From NCBI GenBank assembly GCA_020025955.1, contig JAHHRF010000013.1, positions 1 through 40,383 of the forward strand: DNA of 40,383 nt, read 5' to 3'. A program made the position numbers and the translations under genes. The notes under the pieces are model-generated. The model saw only the letters and a list, made by a program, of their open reading frames with translations. It was not told the DNA's origin and searched no databases. Below are positions 20,859-29,038 of this stretch, piece by piece. Every line of letters begins with the position of its first letter. Positions within the stretch are counted from its first letter, which is position 1. Source of the DNA: Sutterella sp. GTDB lineage: Bacteria > Pseudomonadota > Gammaproteobacteria > Burkholderiales > Burkholderiaceae_F.

Positions 20859-23735
20859 TTATCGACGGGGCTTTCGTTTCCCTTGACGGCGCTGGGCCTT
20901 CTGGCGGCGCTTTTCATCCAAGCGCTTTTGCTTGAGGGCTTTCGCTTCCGCCTTACTTAAAGGCTTGGGCGCGGCGGCCACGCGACTGGGTTTTGCCGTG
21001 ACCGTCTTCTTTGGGCGAGGCGCTTCCTCAGGTGCTTCTCGCACCAAGGGCTCGTCCTTATCAAACAGGGGCGGCACACGCGTTCCCTTCTTGCGAGCCA
21101 CTTCCCAGGTTTCGACGTAGGCGACTAACTGGTAAGCGATGCTGCGCTCGTCGGATTCCATCGTATCCCACGCGTCCGCCACGGCATCCATAAAGCGTTT
21201 GGCCGAGGTGGCGCCGACGCTCTTCGCCCAACGGCGAGCCTTTTCATGGGCTTCTTCTTGACTTAACCACCCAAAGTCCGTTTCGGGCGGCGTAATCATG
21301 ACGGGCTCTTGACGACGCTTTTCACGGCGCGGCTTTTCCGTACGGGTGCGCGTTTTCACATCATCCCCGTGCACGCTGGTGAGCTTGCGATCAATCACAA
21401 AGGACATGCGGCGCTTTTCCAAGTCCACTTCCTCCGAGCGCACCAAAACGGTGTCGCCCAATTCCATGGTGGTGCCGTATTCGCCCACGAAACGGTTACC
21501 GTCTCGCTGGAACCATTCCCCTTGACCGAGTTTGGAGACGTGCACAAAGCCTTCAATGGACTTGCCTTCTAAGCGTACGAAGACGCCTGCGTCAATCACG
21601 CCCGTGACGCTTGCTTCAAAGCGCTCACGGCGGTGCTTCACCATCCATTCGCACTGAAGGTAATTCATCACGTCACGCGTGGCATCATCTGCACGGCGTT
21701 CTGCCACCGAGCACATCATGCCCAATTCCTGCCAGATCGGACGATCGGGATCGACGGGGCGCTCACGCCCTGCTTTGTCTTTGACGCGATTGCGCTCCGC
21801 CTCCGACTCACGCACACGTTCCGTGTGGCGGGAGAGATGGAATCGGCTTTCTTCCAATTCCAATTCGGGGTGGTACTTGCGACGCGACAAGATGCCCTTA
21901 ATCACACGATGAAGGAGCAAGTCGGGGTAACGACGAATGGGGCTCGTGAAATGCGCATAGTGCTCATACTGCAAGCCAAAGTGCCCGATATTTTCCGGCG
22001 AATACTCCGCGCGCGCCATCGTGCGCAGAATCATCGTCTGCACCGTCGGCTGATCACGGTTTTCTTCAATCACCTGGGCAATCGCCTCAGGACTCATGTC
22101 CGTTAACGTGATCCCAAAGGGGGCTAAGCCCTTACGCAATTCAAAGACGCGTTCTTCGTCTGGCTGATCATGGATGCGATAGAGCGTATCGCGGTGATGC
22201 GCCATCACGAATTTCGCGGCACAGACGTTAGCCGCCAACATCATTTCTTCAATCAAACGGTGCGCGTCATTGTGTTCACGGACCTTAAAGTCGATGATGT
22301 CGCCCTGGTCATTAAAGACCGCGGCCGTTTCTTCCGTTTCAAAGTCCAAGGCAAAGCGACGCGTACGCTGACGACGAAGCGCTAAGTAGAGCCCATAGAG
22401 CGTTTGAATCTCCGCACGACGCCCTTCTAACGGTTCTTCCTCGGGGGTGGCGCCGTTGAGCACATTGGCCACCCGCGTGTACGTTAAACGCGCAGCACTC
22501 TTAATAACCGCCTTATAGAAGGTAGCGCCCTTTTCATCGATCACCCCGTTTTTGCTCACGGGGATGTCGGCGACCATCGCTAAACGATCCACCTTGGGAT
22601 TTAACGAGCAAAGACCGTTACTTAACTTTTCGGGCAACATCGGCACGACCGACGTCGGGAAGTAGACGCTCGTACAACGACTCTGCACATCACGCTCTAA
22701 GGCGGAGCCAGGCTTCACATAGTGGCTCACGTCCGCAATCGCGACCAACAAGCGCCAAGAGCCGTCTTCACGCTTTTCAGCCCACACCGCATCGTCAAAG
22801 TCGCGGGAATCTTCCCCGTCAATGGTGACAAAGGGGAGGTCTCGCAAATCTTCACGACCGCGACGGTCTTTAGCTTGCACCTTATCAGGTAAGGCTTCGC
22901 TTTCTTTTAAGCTTTCCGGCGAAAAATCAATCGGGATTAAATGCTCAACCGCAGCGATTTCGAGTTCGCGATCCGCACTATTGCCCTTCGTTTGCATTAA
23001 GCGAACGGCAACCAACGTGGGCATCTCGGTTTTGTTGAGCCAGGTGTCGTTCGCAATGTCCGCACGGGTATAGTCCGCGGGCAGTTGATCTTCGACGTCC
23101 ACGGCATAGGTGGCGCGCATGTCGGAGACTTGACCTTCAAGCGCTTCCGGCACAAAAAGGACAAAGCCCGACTCTTTATTTTTCACGGGTGCCATCACCA
23201 ACCCTTCATAGGTCTGGGTCGGACGGCATACCCACGTGAAGCGGCGGTGCGCTAAGCCCACCAACAAGCCCTTCACATCGTCCCCTTCATCCCCAACACG
23301 CGGCTCTAACACCACGCGGTCCCCCGGGATAAAGTCAAGACGACCCTGCGAGCGGACTTTAATCGTCTCACCCGCATCGGTTTTCACTAAAAAGAGGCTC
23401 GCTTCCGGATCCATCTTGAGGAGCGTGCCCTCAAAGAATTCAGGCTCAACAGGGACCACATAGTTCCCATTGGCGTCAATCACGTGGCTTGCGTAGGCCT
23501 TCTTTAAAAGGTCCTTGACCTGATGGCGAGCTAACCCCCAGGCATCACGCATATAAGCGCCCAAGCGACCGGTGGAGATCGCGGCGCGAAGCCCTTCGAG
23601 GTAGGCAAAGACCTCGCTTTCCACTTGCGGAGTCATCACTCCGTCTTTCACATCATTCATGCCAGCGGCGCGCTTCTTCGAGCGGCCGTAGGCTTTTTTA
23701 TTTTTGTTCGTATTCGTTTTTTGCATAATTTCCAT
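20859..23735 (-). CDS. rnr: Ribonuclease R
   Basis: RNase R is a processive 3'-5' exoribonuclease that degrades structured RNA. The chosen start gives 958 residues: a basic N-terminus, a winged-helix region (about 35-85), OB/CSD domains, the RNB catalytic domain with DGEDSRDFDD (306-315, metal-binding Asp residues intact) and HFTSPIRRYPDLLLHR, an S1 domain, and a C-terminal tail of about 190 residues ending in a Lys/Arg-rich segment. E. coli RNase R has 813 residues. The open frame runs on through the opposite-strand tRNA-Leu to 24014, so that start is rejected. ATGs at 23735 and 23726 are both possible; Shine-Dalgarno signals are weak. Confidence 0.93.
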   Translation of the reverse strand: MEIMQKTNTNKNKKAYGRSKKRAAGMNDVKDGVMTPQVESEVFAYLEGLRAAISTGRLGAYMRDAWGLARHQVKDLLKKAYASHVIDANGNYVVPVEPEFFEGTLLKMDPEASLFLVKTDAGETIKVRSQGRLDFIPGDRVVLEPRVGDEGDDVKGLLVGLAHRRFTWVCRPTQTYEGLVMAPVKNKESGFVLFVPEALEGQVSDMRATYAVDVEDQLPADYTRADIANDTWLNKTEMPTLVAVRLMQTKGNSADRELEIAAVEHLIPIDFSPESLKESEALPDKVQAKDRRGREDLRDLPFVTIDGEDSRDFDDAVWAEKREDGSWRLLVAIADVSHYVKPGSALERDVQSRCTSVYFPTSVVPMLPEKLSNGLCSLNPKVDRLAMVADIPVSKNGVIDEKGATFYKAVIKSAARLTYTRVANVLNGATPEEEPLEGRRAEIQTLYGLYLALRRQRTRRFALDFETEETAAVFNDQGDIIDFKVREHNDAHRLIEEMMLAANVCAAKFVMAHHRDTLYRIHDQPDEERVFELRKGLAPFGITLTDMSPEAIAQVIEENRDQPTVQTMILRTMARAEYSPENIGHFGLQYEHYAHFTSPIRRYPDLLLHRVIKGILSRRKYHPELELEESRFHLSRHTERVRESEAERNRVKDKAGRERPVDPDRPIWQELGMMCSVAERRADDATRDVMNYLQCEWMVKHRRERFEASVTGVIDAGVFVRLEGKSIEGFVHVSKLGQGEWFQRDGNRFVGEYGTTMELGDTVLVRSEEVDLEKRRMSFVIDRKLTSVHGDDVKTRTRTEKPRREKRRQEPVMITPPETDFGWLSQEEAHEKARRWAKSVGATSAKRFMDAVADAWDTMESDERSIAYQLVAYVETWEVARKKGTRVPPLFDKDEPLVREAPEEAPRPKKTVTAKPSRVAAAPKPLSKAEAKALKQKRLDEKRRQKAQRRQGKRKPRR

Positions 23736-23819
23736 ATTGAGTCGAATCACACCGCCAAAGGGACCGAGTCCACTTCGCGCTAACCCCCGAGTTCTCGGGC
23801 GTTTTTTCGTTCGACATTC

Positions 23820-23848
23820 TTGACAAGTGTACTCTGAATCTGCATAAT
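23820..23848 (+). promoter_or_regulatory. Sigma-70 promoter of tRNA-Leu
   Basis: A perfect -35 TTGACA (23820-23825), a 17-nt spacer, and a -10 CATAAT (23843-23848, five of six). It lies 42 nt before the tRNA 5' end. Confidence 0.8.
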
Positions 23849-23889
23849 TCGTTTTCTTAGCGGTCATCTTTTCGATGACAGCGGATCGT

Positions 23890-23976
23890 GCCCGGATGGC
23901 GAAATTGGTAGACGCACCAGCTTCAGGTGCTGGCGCCTTAACGGGCGTGGAGGTTCGAGTCCTCTTCCGGGCACCA
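23890..23976 (+). tRNA. tRNA-Leu (anticodon CAG)
   Basis: The 87-nt class II tRNA has an acceptor stem GCCCGGA paired with TCCGGGC, a D-arm with TTGGTAGA, and an anticodon stem CCAGC/GCTGG holding CAG at 23924-23926, which reads CUG. It has a long variable arm as expected for leucine, a T-loop TTCGAGT, and an encoded CCA end. Its promoter and terminator are both visible. The divergent rnr frame would read through it on the other strand. Confidence 0.97.
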
Positions 23977-23987
23977 TCAACGAAATT

Positions 23988-24027
23988 AGACGTTTGCAAG
24001 TCTTCTGACTTCAAGCGTCTTTTTTTT
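23988..24027 (+). terminator. Terminator of tRNA-Leu
   Basis: AGACGTTTGCAAGTC pairs with GACTTCAAGCGTCT with minor mismatches and is followed by a run of T beginning at 24020. Confidence 0.85.
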
Positions 24028-24114
24028 CATCTCACTTTCGGTTGCCTTTTCGCTGGGCGCGCGGATAATTAAAGAATTGTCCCCCTATTTTTCGACAACC
24101 TTTTTCTTTACCCC

Positions 24115-24588
24115 ATGATTCTTCCCATCGCGTACCCCTACACCCTTGAGCGAGACCGTGCGGGCTACTACGTGGCGCGCTTTGTGCAATTTCCGCAAGC
24201 CACCGCCCGTGCCCCGTCGATTGACGCCTTGGCGCCCTTACTCGAAGACGCTTTGATTGGGGGGCTCATGGCGCATTTAACGGCGGGGCTCGTCCCAGAA
24301 GCCCGCCGCGCACACGCAGGCGAGTGCCTTCATACCCTCTCCGTGTCACACGCCACGAAACTCCAATTCATTGGTTTGATGAAGCTCCACAAGGTGTCCC
24401 ACCGACGCTTGGCCGCGCACTTAGGGGTGCGCCACCAAGAAGTGACGCGTTTGATGGACTTAACCCACAACACCAAGATTGATGCCCTGGTGGAAGCCAT
24501 TGAAGTGCTCGGGGGCAAAGTCTCGATGACGGTGGAAGCAACCGACTCGGTGCCGTGCTTAGAAAACGACGACACCTTAGGCCTGTAA
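24115..24588 (+). CDS. hicB: Solitary HicB-like antitoxin/repressor
   Basis: The 157-residue product resembles full-length HicB. The N-terminal RNase-H-like fold has YPYTLERDRAGYYVARF and FPQATARAPSIDAL (about 7-39). The C-terminal helix-turn-helix at about 95-125 reads SHRRLAAHLGVRHQEVTRLM, then HNTKIDALVEAIEVLGGKV, closely like E. coli HicB. HicB neutralises the HicA mRNA interferase and represses its own operon. No hicA-like frame (about 60 residues, double-stranded RNA-binding fold) is visible on either side, so it is an orphan here. The tRNA-Leu terminator lies upstream and its own terminator downstream. No clear Shine-Dalgarno precedes the ATG. Confidence 0.85.
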   Translation: MILPIAYPYTLERDRAGYYVARFVQFPQATARAPSIDALAPLLEDALIGGLMAHLTAGLVPEARRAHAGECLHTLSVSHATKLQFIGLMKLHKVSHRRLAAHLGVRHQEVTRLMDLTHNTKIDALVEAIEVLGGKVSMTVEATDSVPCLENDDTLGL

Positions 24589-24623
24589 CGTCGTCCTCTA
24601 AAGAAAAAGTAGACCCAAACGAA

Positions 24624-24660
24624 GAAGGGGAGTGTCGAATCGAACACTCCCCTTTCTTTT
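24624..24660 (+). terminator. Terminator between hicB and mscS-like gene
   Basis: GGGGAGTGT pairs with ACACTCCCC around an 8-nt loop and is followed by TTTCTTTT. It lies between convergent genes and may also serve the minus strand. Confidence 0.8.
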
Positions 24661-24672
24661 GTGGTGTAACCG

Positions 24673-26094
24673 TTAGGCCTTGGGCGCTTCGGTCGGCTTT
24701 TCGCTCACCAACTGCACCGGCAACACCCCCGCATCCACATGACGGATGTTGAGATCCAACTGGTTGAACGGAATTTCGATGCCCTCTTCGGCAAAGCGAC
24801 GCATCACTTCCAGAGAAATCCCCGTACGTAACGAGGCGGTACCCATCACCGGATCACGCACCCACACGCCCATGGTGAGGTTCACGGAGGAGTCACCAAA
24901 GTTGTCGATGTAGGCCCAGCCACGGCGGCTCGTATCAATACGCGGACGCTCACGGTTGGCTTCTTCAAGCATGATTTCCAAAGCACGCTTGATGTCAGAG
25001 CCATAGGCCACCCCAATCGTGATGTTGGCCACCGTGCTCTCTTCCGTGTAGGAATGGTTTTCCACGGCCGAGGTCACAAAGTATTCGTTCGGCACAATGT
25101 TTTCAACGCCCGAGAAGGCACGCACCACGGTGTAACGGGTATTAATTTGCGTCACACGACCGCGGAAGTCCCCAACCGTGACCAAGTCCCCAATCTTGAT
25201 GGACTTGTCGAGCAAAATGATAAAGCCCGAGATGTAGTTGGAAGCAATCTTCTGTAAACCAAACCCCAAACCGACACCCACGGCACCGCCTAAGACGGAG
25301 AGAACGGTAAGGTCAATCCCGAGGGAACTCAGGCTCATCAAGACGGCAATCACCATAAAGGCAATCGAAACCACACGCTTTAAGACCACCTTGAGGTTTA
25401 AAGAGAGGTTGTCGACCGTATCAATGAGTTCACCCACCAAGTGCGCGAGCCAGTGGGCCACCCCTAAGGTCAAGGCCACCGTCAAGAGCGCAATCATCAA
25501 GGTCCAGAGCGTTAAACGCCCGTCCCCAATGGGAATCACGAAGGAATCTAAGAAGGCGATCAAGTCGGGCAAAATCCCCACGATGTTTAAGACCGCCAAG
25601 ACCCAGAAGCCCATCGAGAAGCCGCGACGCACGCTTCGCGTAATGATGTGGGTACCCACGAGCCCTTGGAGCATCCCTAAGCACATGCACAAAAGCGCAT
25701 AGGAGAAGAACAAGGAGTAGGCCACACGCAGAATCACCATCGATTCCGACGGATACTGGAAGACGTGCACCAAGATGTAGGTCCCTAAGGCCAACACCGT
25801 GCCCGAGGCCACCGAGAAACTAATGTTGGCGCCAAAGAAATACAGGACGCGCTTGCCGTTGGCCATCAAGGTGCGTTCCTTCAAGGCCAACCCCTTGGCA
25901 CGAAGGACGTTGGCGACACGGTGACCAATCACCCAGCCTGCAATCACACTTAAAAGAACAATCAACACCTGAAGACCCAAGTCTTCAAGGCTCCATTGCG
26001 TCGTCATCGTTTGCGCCGCTTCAACGAGGTGCTGCCAAGCACTCTCCAAGGGGCTCAAGTCGGTTGCTACCGTGGTCGGGGTTTCAGTCGCCAT
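24673..26094 (-). CDS. MscS-family mechanosensitive channel
   Basis: The 473-residue inner-membrane protein has several N-terminal membrane segments (from about 42, 90, 125, 160, 195) before the MscS core. The pore helix region is VLGGAVGVGLGFGLQKIASNYISGF, rich in alternating Gly and Ala, and is followed by the beta domain IKIGDLVTVGDFRGRVTQINTRYT and NEYFVTSAVENHSYT, then the cytoplasmic vestibule. Such channels open under membrane tension to release solutes during hypo-osmotic shock. It is longer than E. coli MscS (286 aa). The leader on the minus strand carries several hairpins. Confidence 0.92.
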   Translation of the reverse strand: MATETPTTVATDLSPLESAWQHLVEAAQTMTTQWSLEDLGLQVLIVLLSVIAGWVIGHRVANVLRAKGLALKERTLMANGKRVLYFFGANISFSVASGTVLALGTYILVHVFQYPSESMVILRVAYSLFFSYALLCMCLGMLQGLVGTHIITRSVRRGFSMGFWVLAVLNIVGILPDLIAFLDSFVIPIGDGRLTLWTLMIALLTVALTLGVAHWLAHLVGELIDTVDNLSLNLKVVLKRVVSIAFMVIAVLMSLSSLGIDLTVLSVLGGAVGVGLGFGLQKIASNYISGFIILLDKSIKIGDLVTVGDFRGRVTQINTRYTVVRAFSGVENIVPNEYFVTSAVENHSYTEESTVANITIGVAYGSDIKRALEIMLEEANRERPRIDTSRRGWAYIDNFGDSSVNLTMGVWVRDPVMGTASLRTGISLEVMRRFAEEGIEIPFNQLDLNIRHVDAGVLPVQLVSEKPTEAPKA

Positions 26095-26141
26095 GCTTTA
26101 CTAAAAGGGAAAAAAGAGATTTGAAAAATGGGTTGTCCTGG

Positions 26142-26202
26142 GACGCGCCTAAAAGGCGTCGCCTACCCAATCATTGGGACAATAGGATACCGAGGAGTAT
26201 CC
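26142..26202 (-). promoter_or_regulatory. Structured leader upstream of mscS-like gene
   Basis: Three hairpins lie in a row 48-108 nt upstream of the start: GACGC/GCGTC (26142-26160), CCCAA/TTGGG with a 3-nt loop (26166-26178), and GGATAC/GTATCC with a 6-nt loop (26185-26202). None has a T-run. They may be a regulatory leader, but no known class was recognised. Confidence 0.3.
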
Positions 26203-26225
26203 AAGATTGCCAACACCGAAAGGGT

Positions 26226-26259
26226 AAAAAAAAGCGACCCACTTTCACGTCGAGGTCGC
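26226..26259 (-). terminator. Distal terminator after phosphoribosyltransferase gene
   Basis: On the minus strand GCGACC pairs with GGTCGC around a 14-nt loop and is followed by eight T. Confidence 0.65.
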
Positions 26260-26286
26260 GAAAGGTGCCGCCATGGGCTTCGAAGG

Positions 26287-26311
26287 AAAAGGGACTCCGT
26301 GGAGTCCCTTT
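26287..26311 (-). terminator. Proximal terminator after phosphoribosyltransferase gene
   Basis: AAAGGGACTC pairs perfectly with GAGTCCCTTT around a 4-nt loop, ending in TTTT on the minus strand. It lies about 20 nt past the stop. Confidence 0.8.
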
Positions 26312-26333
26312 CTCGAGAAAGCGAGCGTGCGAA

Positions 26334-26855
26334 TTACTTCGCGGCTTCCTTCTTCTTCACCAAGTCGATGATGCCGTCTTTGCCGAGGCTGTCATACGTT
26401 TCGAAGGGCTGGCTAATCCAGGGGCAGTCTTCGAAGTATTCCACGTACCAGTCAGGCTTCACAACGGAGTGGCCCTTCCACCAGAGCACCGCAACACGGA
26501 TTTCCGTGATCTTCGGATGCGAGGCCTTCAAGTGGCCGATCACTTCACGAATGGTGACACCCGAGTCCACCATGTCATCAACGAGCAACACACGGCCCGT
26601 TAATTCTTCACAGCCCGTGATGTACTTGGCGATGTTGAGATCCGCTTGAACCGTACCTTTGGCTTCACGGTAAGAGCTCGTGGCCATAATGGCCAAGGGC
26701 ATGTCGTAAACACGGCTGAAGAAGTCGCCGGGACGCATCCCGCCGCGCGAAAGGCACAAAAGGCTGTCAAATTCCCAACCGCTTTCCGCGACGTTGGCAA
26801 CCAGCTTTTCGTTAAGGGCGATGTACTCGTCCCAGGTGTAAGCGATAGTCGACAT
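26334..26855 (-). CDS. Phosphoribosyltransferase (purine-salvage type)
   Basis: The 173-residue type I phosphoribosyltransferase has the PRPP-binding motif VLLVDDMVDSGVT (89-101), preceded by SLLCLSRGGMRPGDFFSRV (about 31-49) and the flexible loop region around residues 58-70. The C-terminal WYVEYFEDCPWISQPFE with its hood-like aromatic residues resembles xanthine/hypoxanthine-guanine enzymes. It probably salvages a purine base in the cytoplasm. It lies downstream of purA on the same strand, which fits purine metabolism, but a terminator separates them. The base specificity cannot be read from the sequence. Confidence 0.9.
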   Translation of the reverse strand: MSTIAYTWDEYIALNEKLVANVAESGWEFDSLLCLSRGGMRPGDFFSRVYDMPLAIMATSSYREAKGTVQADLNIAKYITGCEELTGRVLLVDDMVDSGVTIREVIGHLKASHPKITEIRVAVLWWKGHSVVKPDWYVEYFEDCPWISQPFETYDSLGKDGIIDLVKKKEAAK

Positions 26856-27010
26856 AAGGTATAGGTGTTGTCTTAATTAGGGGATCGAACCCTTCGCTTC
26901 CCCAAGAATGACGGGGAAATGTCAGGTCCGGAAACACTGAAAAAAGCGATTTTAACGCAAACCCGCGTGGGGTGCGAGAAAATCAGGTTGAAGATTCACC
27001 CAAATGGGGA

Positions 27011-27047
27011 AAAAAACGAAAGGGAGAGTCCCTCGGGTCTCTCCCTT
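27011..27047 (-). terminator. purA terminator
   Basis: On the minus strand AAGGGAGAG pairs perfectly with CTCTCCCTT around a 10-nt loop, followed by TCGTTTTTTT. It lies about 50 nt past purA. Confidence 0.85.
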
Positions 27048-27094
27048 GCCAGCGGGTACGCCCTATCGGTAAACCGAGGGCGCCCTTCGCTCAA

Positions 27095-28390
27095 TTACGC
27101 GAACGGATTCGTGTAAAGGATGGTCTGGTCACGGTCCGGACCGGTGGACACCACCGCGATCGGGCAGCCAGCCACTTCAGACAAACGCTGGAGGTACTTC
27201 TGGGCCGTTTCCGGCAAGTCCTCCCAACGCTTCACACCGTACGTGGTGCCTTCCCAACCCGGGAATTCTTCGTACACGGCTTCGCATTCAGCCACGTCCG
27301 CAGCGCCCGAGGGCATGGACTGGATGAATTCACCCTTGAACTTGTAACCGATCCCTAACTTGATCGTTTCCATGCCGTCCAAGACGTCCAACTTCATGAT
27401 GGCCAAACCGGTCAAACCGTTGATCTGCACGGCACGACGAAGCGCAGCGCCGTCGAACCAACCGCAGCGGCGGGGACGCCCCGTCACAGCACCGTATTCG
27501 TTACCCTTGTCACGCAAGTGTTCGCCCATGGCGCAATGGAGTTCCGTCGGGAAGGGACCTTCACCCACGCGGGTGCAGTAGGCCTTGGTGATACCCAAGA
27601 CGTAGTTCAAGCGGTCGGGACCGACACCCGCGCCCGCACAAGCGGCACCCGCCACCGTGTTGGAGCTCGTCACGTACGGGTACGTGCCGTGGTCGATGTC
27701 GAGCATGGAGCCCTGAGCACCTTCAAAGAGGAACTGATCGCCCGCGTTGATGCGTTCGTTCAAGATTTCCGTGACGTCGCAAACCATGGGCTTCAAGCGT
27801 TCAGCGTAGCCCAAGACTTCCGCGACGACAGCGTCCACGTCTAAGGGTTCAGCCTTCAAGTATTCCTTCAAGACGAAGTTGTGGTACTTCATGGCTTCAC
27901 GGACGCGCTCTTCGAAGCGTTCCGGGTTGAAGAGGTCAGCCACACGCACCGTACGGCGAGCGACCTTATCTTCGTAGGCCGGACCAATACCACGACCCGT
28001 GGTACCGATCTTGTTCTTGCCGGCAGCGGCTTCACGCGCCTTATCCAAAGCAACGTGGTAGGGCATGATGAGGCTGGCGTTCAAGGAAACGCGCAAGCGC
28101 TGTTCCACATTGGGCACGCCAATCTGGATTAATTCATCGACTTCGCGGAAAAAGGCTTCGGGGCAGAACACGACACCGTTACCGAGGTAGCAGGTGCTCG
28201 TGGCATGCATGATGCCCGACGGAATCAAACGAAGAATCGTCTTCTGACCGTTAATCACGAGCGTATGACCGGCATTGTGGCCACCGTTGAAACGGACGAC
28301 CCCGGCGACCTGTTCGGTCAACCAGTCAACAATCTTACCCTTGCCTTCGTCACCCCATTGGGCGCCGACCACAACCACATTCTTGGCCAT
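27095..28390 (-). CDS. purA: Adenylosuccinate synthetase
   Basis: PurA joins IMP and aspartate with GTP to give adenylosuccinate, the first step from IMP to AMP. The 431-residue product has the family length. It has GDEGKGKIVD (13-22, GTP loop with catalytic Asp), NGGHNAGHT (35-43, catalytic His), GTTGRGIGPAYEDK, QFLFEGAQGSMLDIDHGTYP, VTGRPRRCGWFD, and the C-terminal STGPDRDQTI. All catalytic residues are present. GGGAAATCCAAATG precedes the start. A 648-nt interval without a convincing gene separates it from DUF2065. Confidence 0.98.
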   Translation of the reverse strand: MAKNVVVVGAQWGDEGKGKIVDWLTEQVAGVVRFNGGHNAGHTLVINGQKTILRLIPSGIMHATSTCYLGNGVVFCPEAFFREVDELIQIGVPNVEQRLRVSLNASLIMPYHVALDKAREAAAGKNKIGTTGRGIGPAYEDKVARRTVRVADLFNPERFEERVREAMKYHNFVLKEYLKAEPLDVDAVVAEVLGYAERLKPMVCDVTEILNERINAGDQFLFEGAQGSMLDIDHGTYPYVTSSNTVAGAACAGAGVGPDRLNYVLGITKAYCTRVGEGPFPTELHCAMGEHLRDKGNEYGAVTGRPRRCGWFDGAALRRAVQINGLTGLAIMKLDVLDGMETIKLGIGYKFKGEFIQSMPSGAADVAECEAVYEEFPGWEGTTYGVKRWEDLPETAQKYLQRLSEVAGCPIAVVSTGPDRDQTILYTNPFA

Positions 28391-29038
28391 TTGGATTTCC
28401 CTTAGTTTTTACGTTGAGTGGAGGTCCACCCAACAGATTGGTTCACCAGAATCGTGTTCCAGTGAGCGTTAAAAAAAGTGTGTGCCCCAAGCGCTGTGCT
28501 TAGTGCGGACTGGATAGAGAGAAAGTGCTTTTCCTCTCGACCCGCTCGTGACCGTGCGGACACGGTCTCAAAATGCTTTTGGACCTGTTCCCCACCTTGA
28601 GCGACGTCCGCCAGAGACTCGTACAAACCCCTAAGCATAACACGCCTAGCGCCCCGATTCCGAGGGAAACGCGCGCAGAAAAACGCCGTTGTCGCTTGCG
28701 ATTCACAGCAAAAAGCTAAGGGGAAATTCGAGAGGTGAACCAACGTCTTACCAGAACGCGGTACAAAACTGACGGGTTCGACGGCGTGGCCAAGCGTCGC
28801 GATGGGGCTTGGCGCGTCTGTGGCCTGCCCGTTGGGCGCCACCGTGTGTTGGGGAAACACACGCCTCTGGGTGGAGTCTCCACCCCAGAAAAGAGGAGTC
28901 GGCATTGTCGAATCGGTGAGGAAAGGATGTCGAGCGCTTCTAGCACTCAACCAACACCGTTGAGTGTAGCAAAGTTTTTCACGCCCTTTGGCGTTTCGTT
29001 GAGGACTTCTTTCTCGGGCTTAGGGATTCTCACAAGCC
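28391..29038. other. Gene-free, hairpin-rich interval upstream of purA
   Basis: No convincing gene was found. The longest open frame (28402-28950, minus) has no recognisable motif and an odd composition. The interval holds many inverted repeats: 28517-28538, 28550-28567 (7 bp, TCCG loop on the minus strand), 28569-28581, 28789-28813 (GCCAAGC/GCTTGGC), 28843-28863 (8 bp, 5-nt loop), 28867-28888 and 28944-28966 (CACTCAA/TTGAGTG). GCGGAC at 28505-28510 can pair with GTCCGC at 28606-28611 and enclose three hairpins. Relatives usually carry hisZ here. It may hold a structured RNA or a long leader of purA. Confidence 0.5.
28505..28611. ncRNA. Candidate structured RNA, multi-hairpin
   Basis: A 6-bp closing stem (28505-28510 with 28606-28611) encloses three successive hairpins (28517-28538, 28550-28567, 28569-28581). 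The strand is undecided. On the minus strand a T7 run lies just beyond it (28471-28477). It does not match tmRNA, RNase P RNA or SRP RNA by eye. Pairing was judged by hand only. Confidence 0.25.

Noticed and set aside
23736..24014. N-terminal extension of the rnr frame to 24014
   Set aside because: It would read through the opposite-strand tRNA-Leu gene and its promoter; the extra residues do not look like RNase R.
26921..26933. GTCAGGTCCGGAA, as in the SRP RNA tip
   Set aside because: Only 13 nt match; the following GGAAGCAGCC and the paired stem are absent.
28441..28640. Possible 6S RNA
   Set aside because: The stems do not resolve by eye into the long closing stem, central bubble and terminal stem of 6S; kept only as an unclassified structured RNA.
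28402..28950. 182-codon minus-strand open frame upstream of purA
   Set aside because: No recognisable motif, unusual Cys/His/Arg/Phe mix, no Shine-Dalgarno, and it overlaps several strong inverted repeats; treated as non-coding, though a protein search was not possible.
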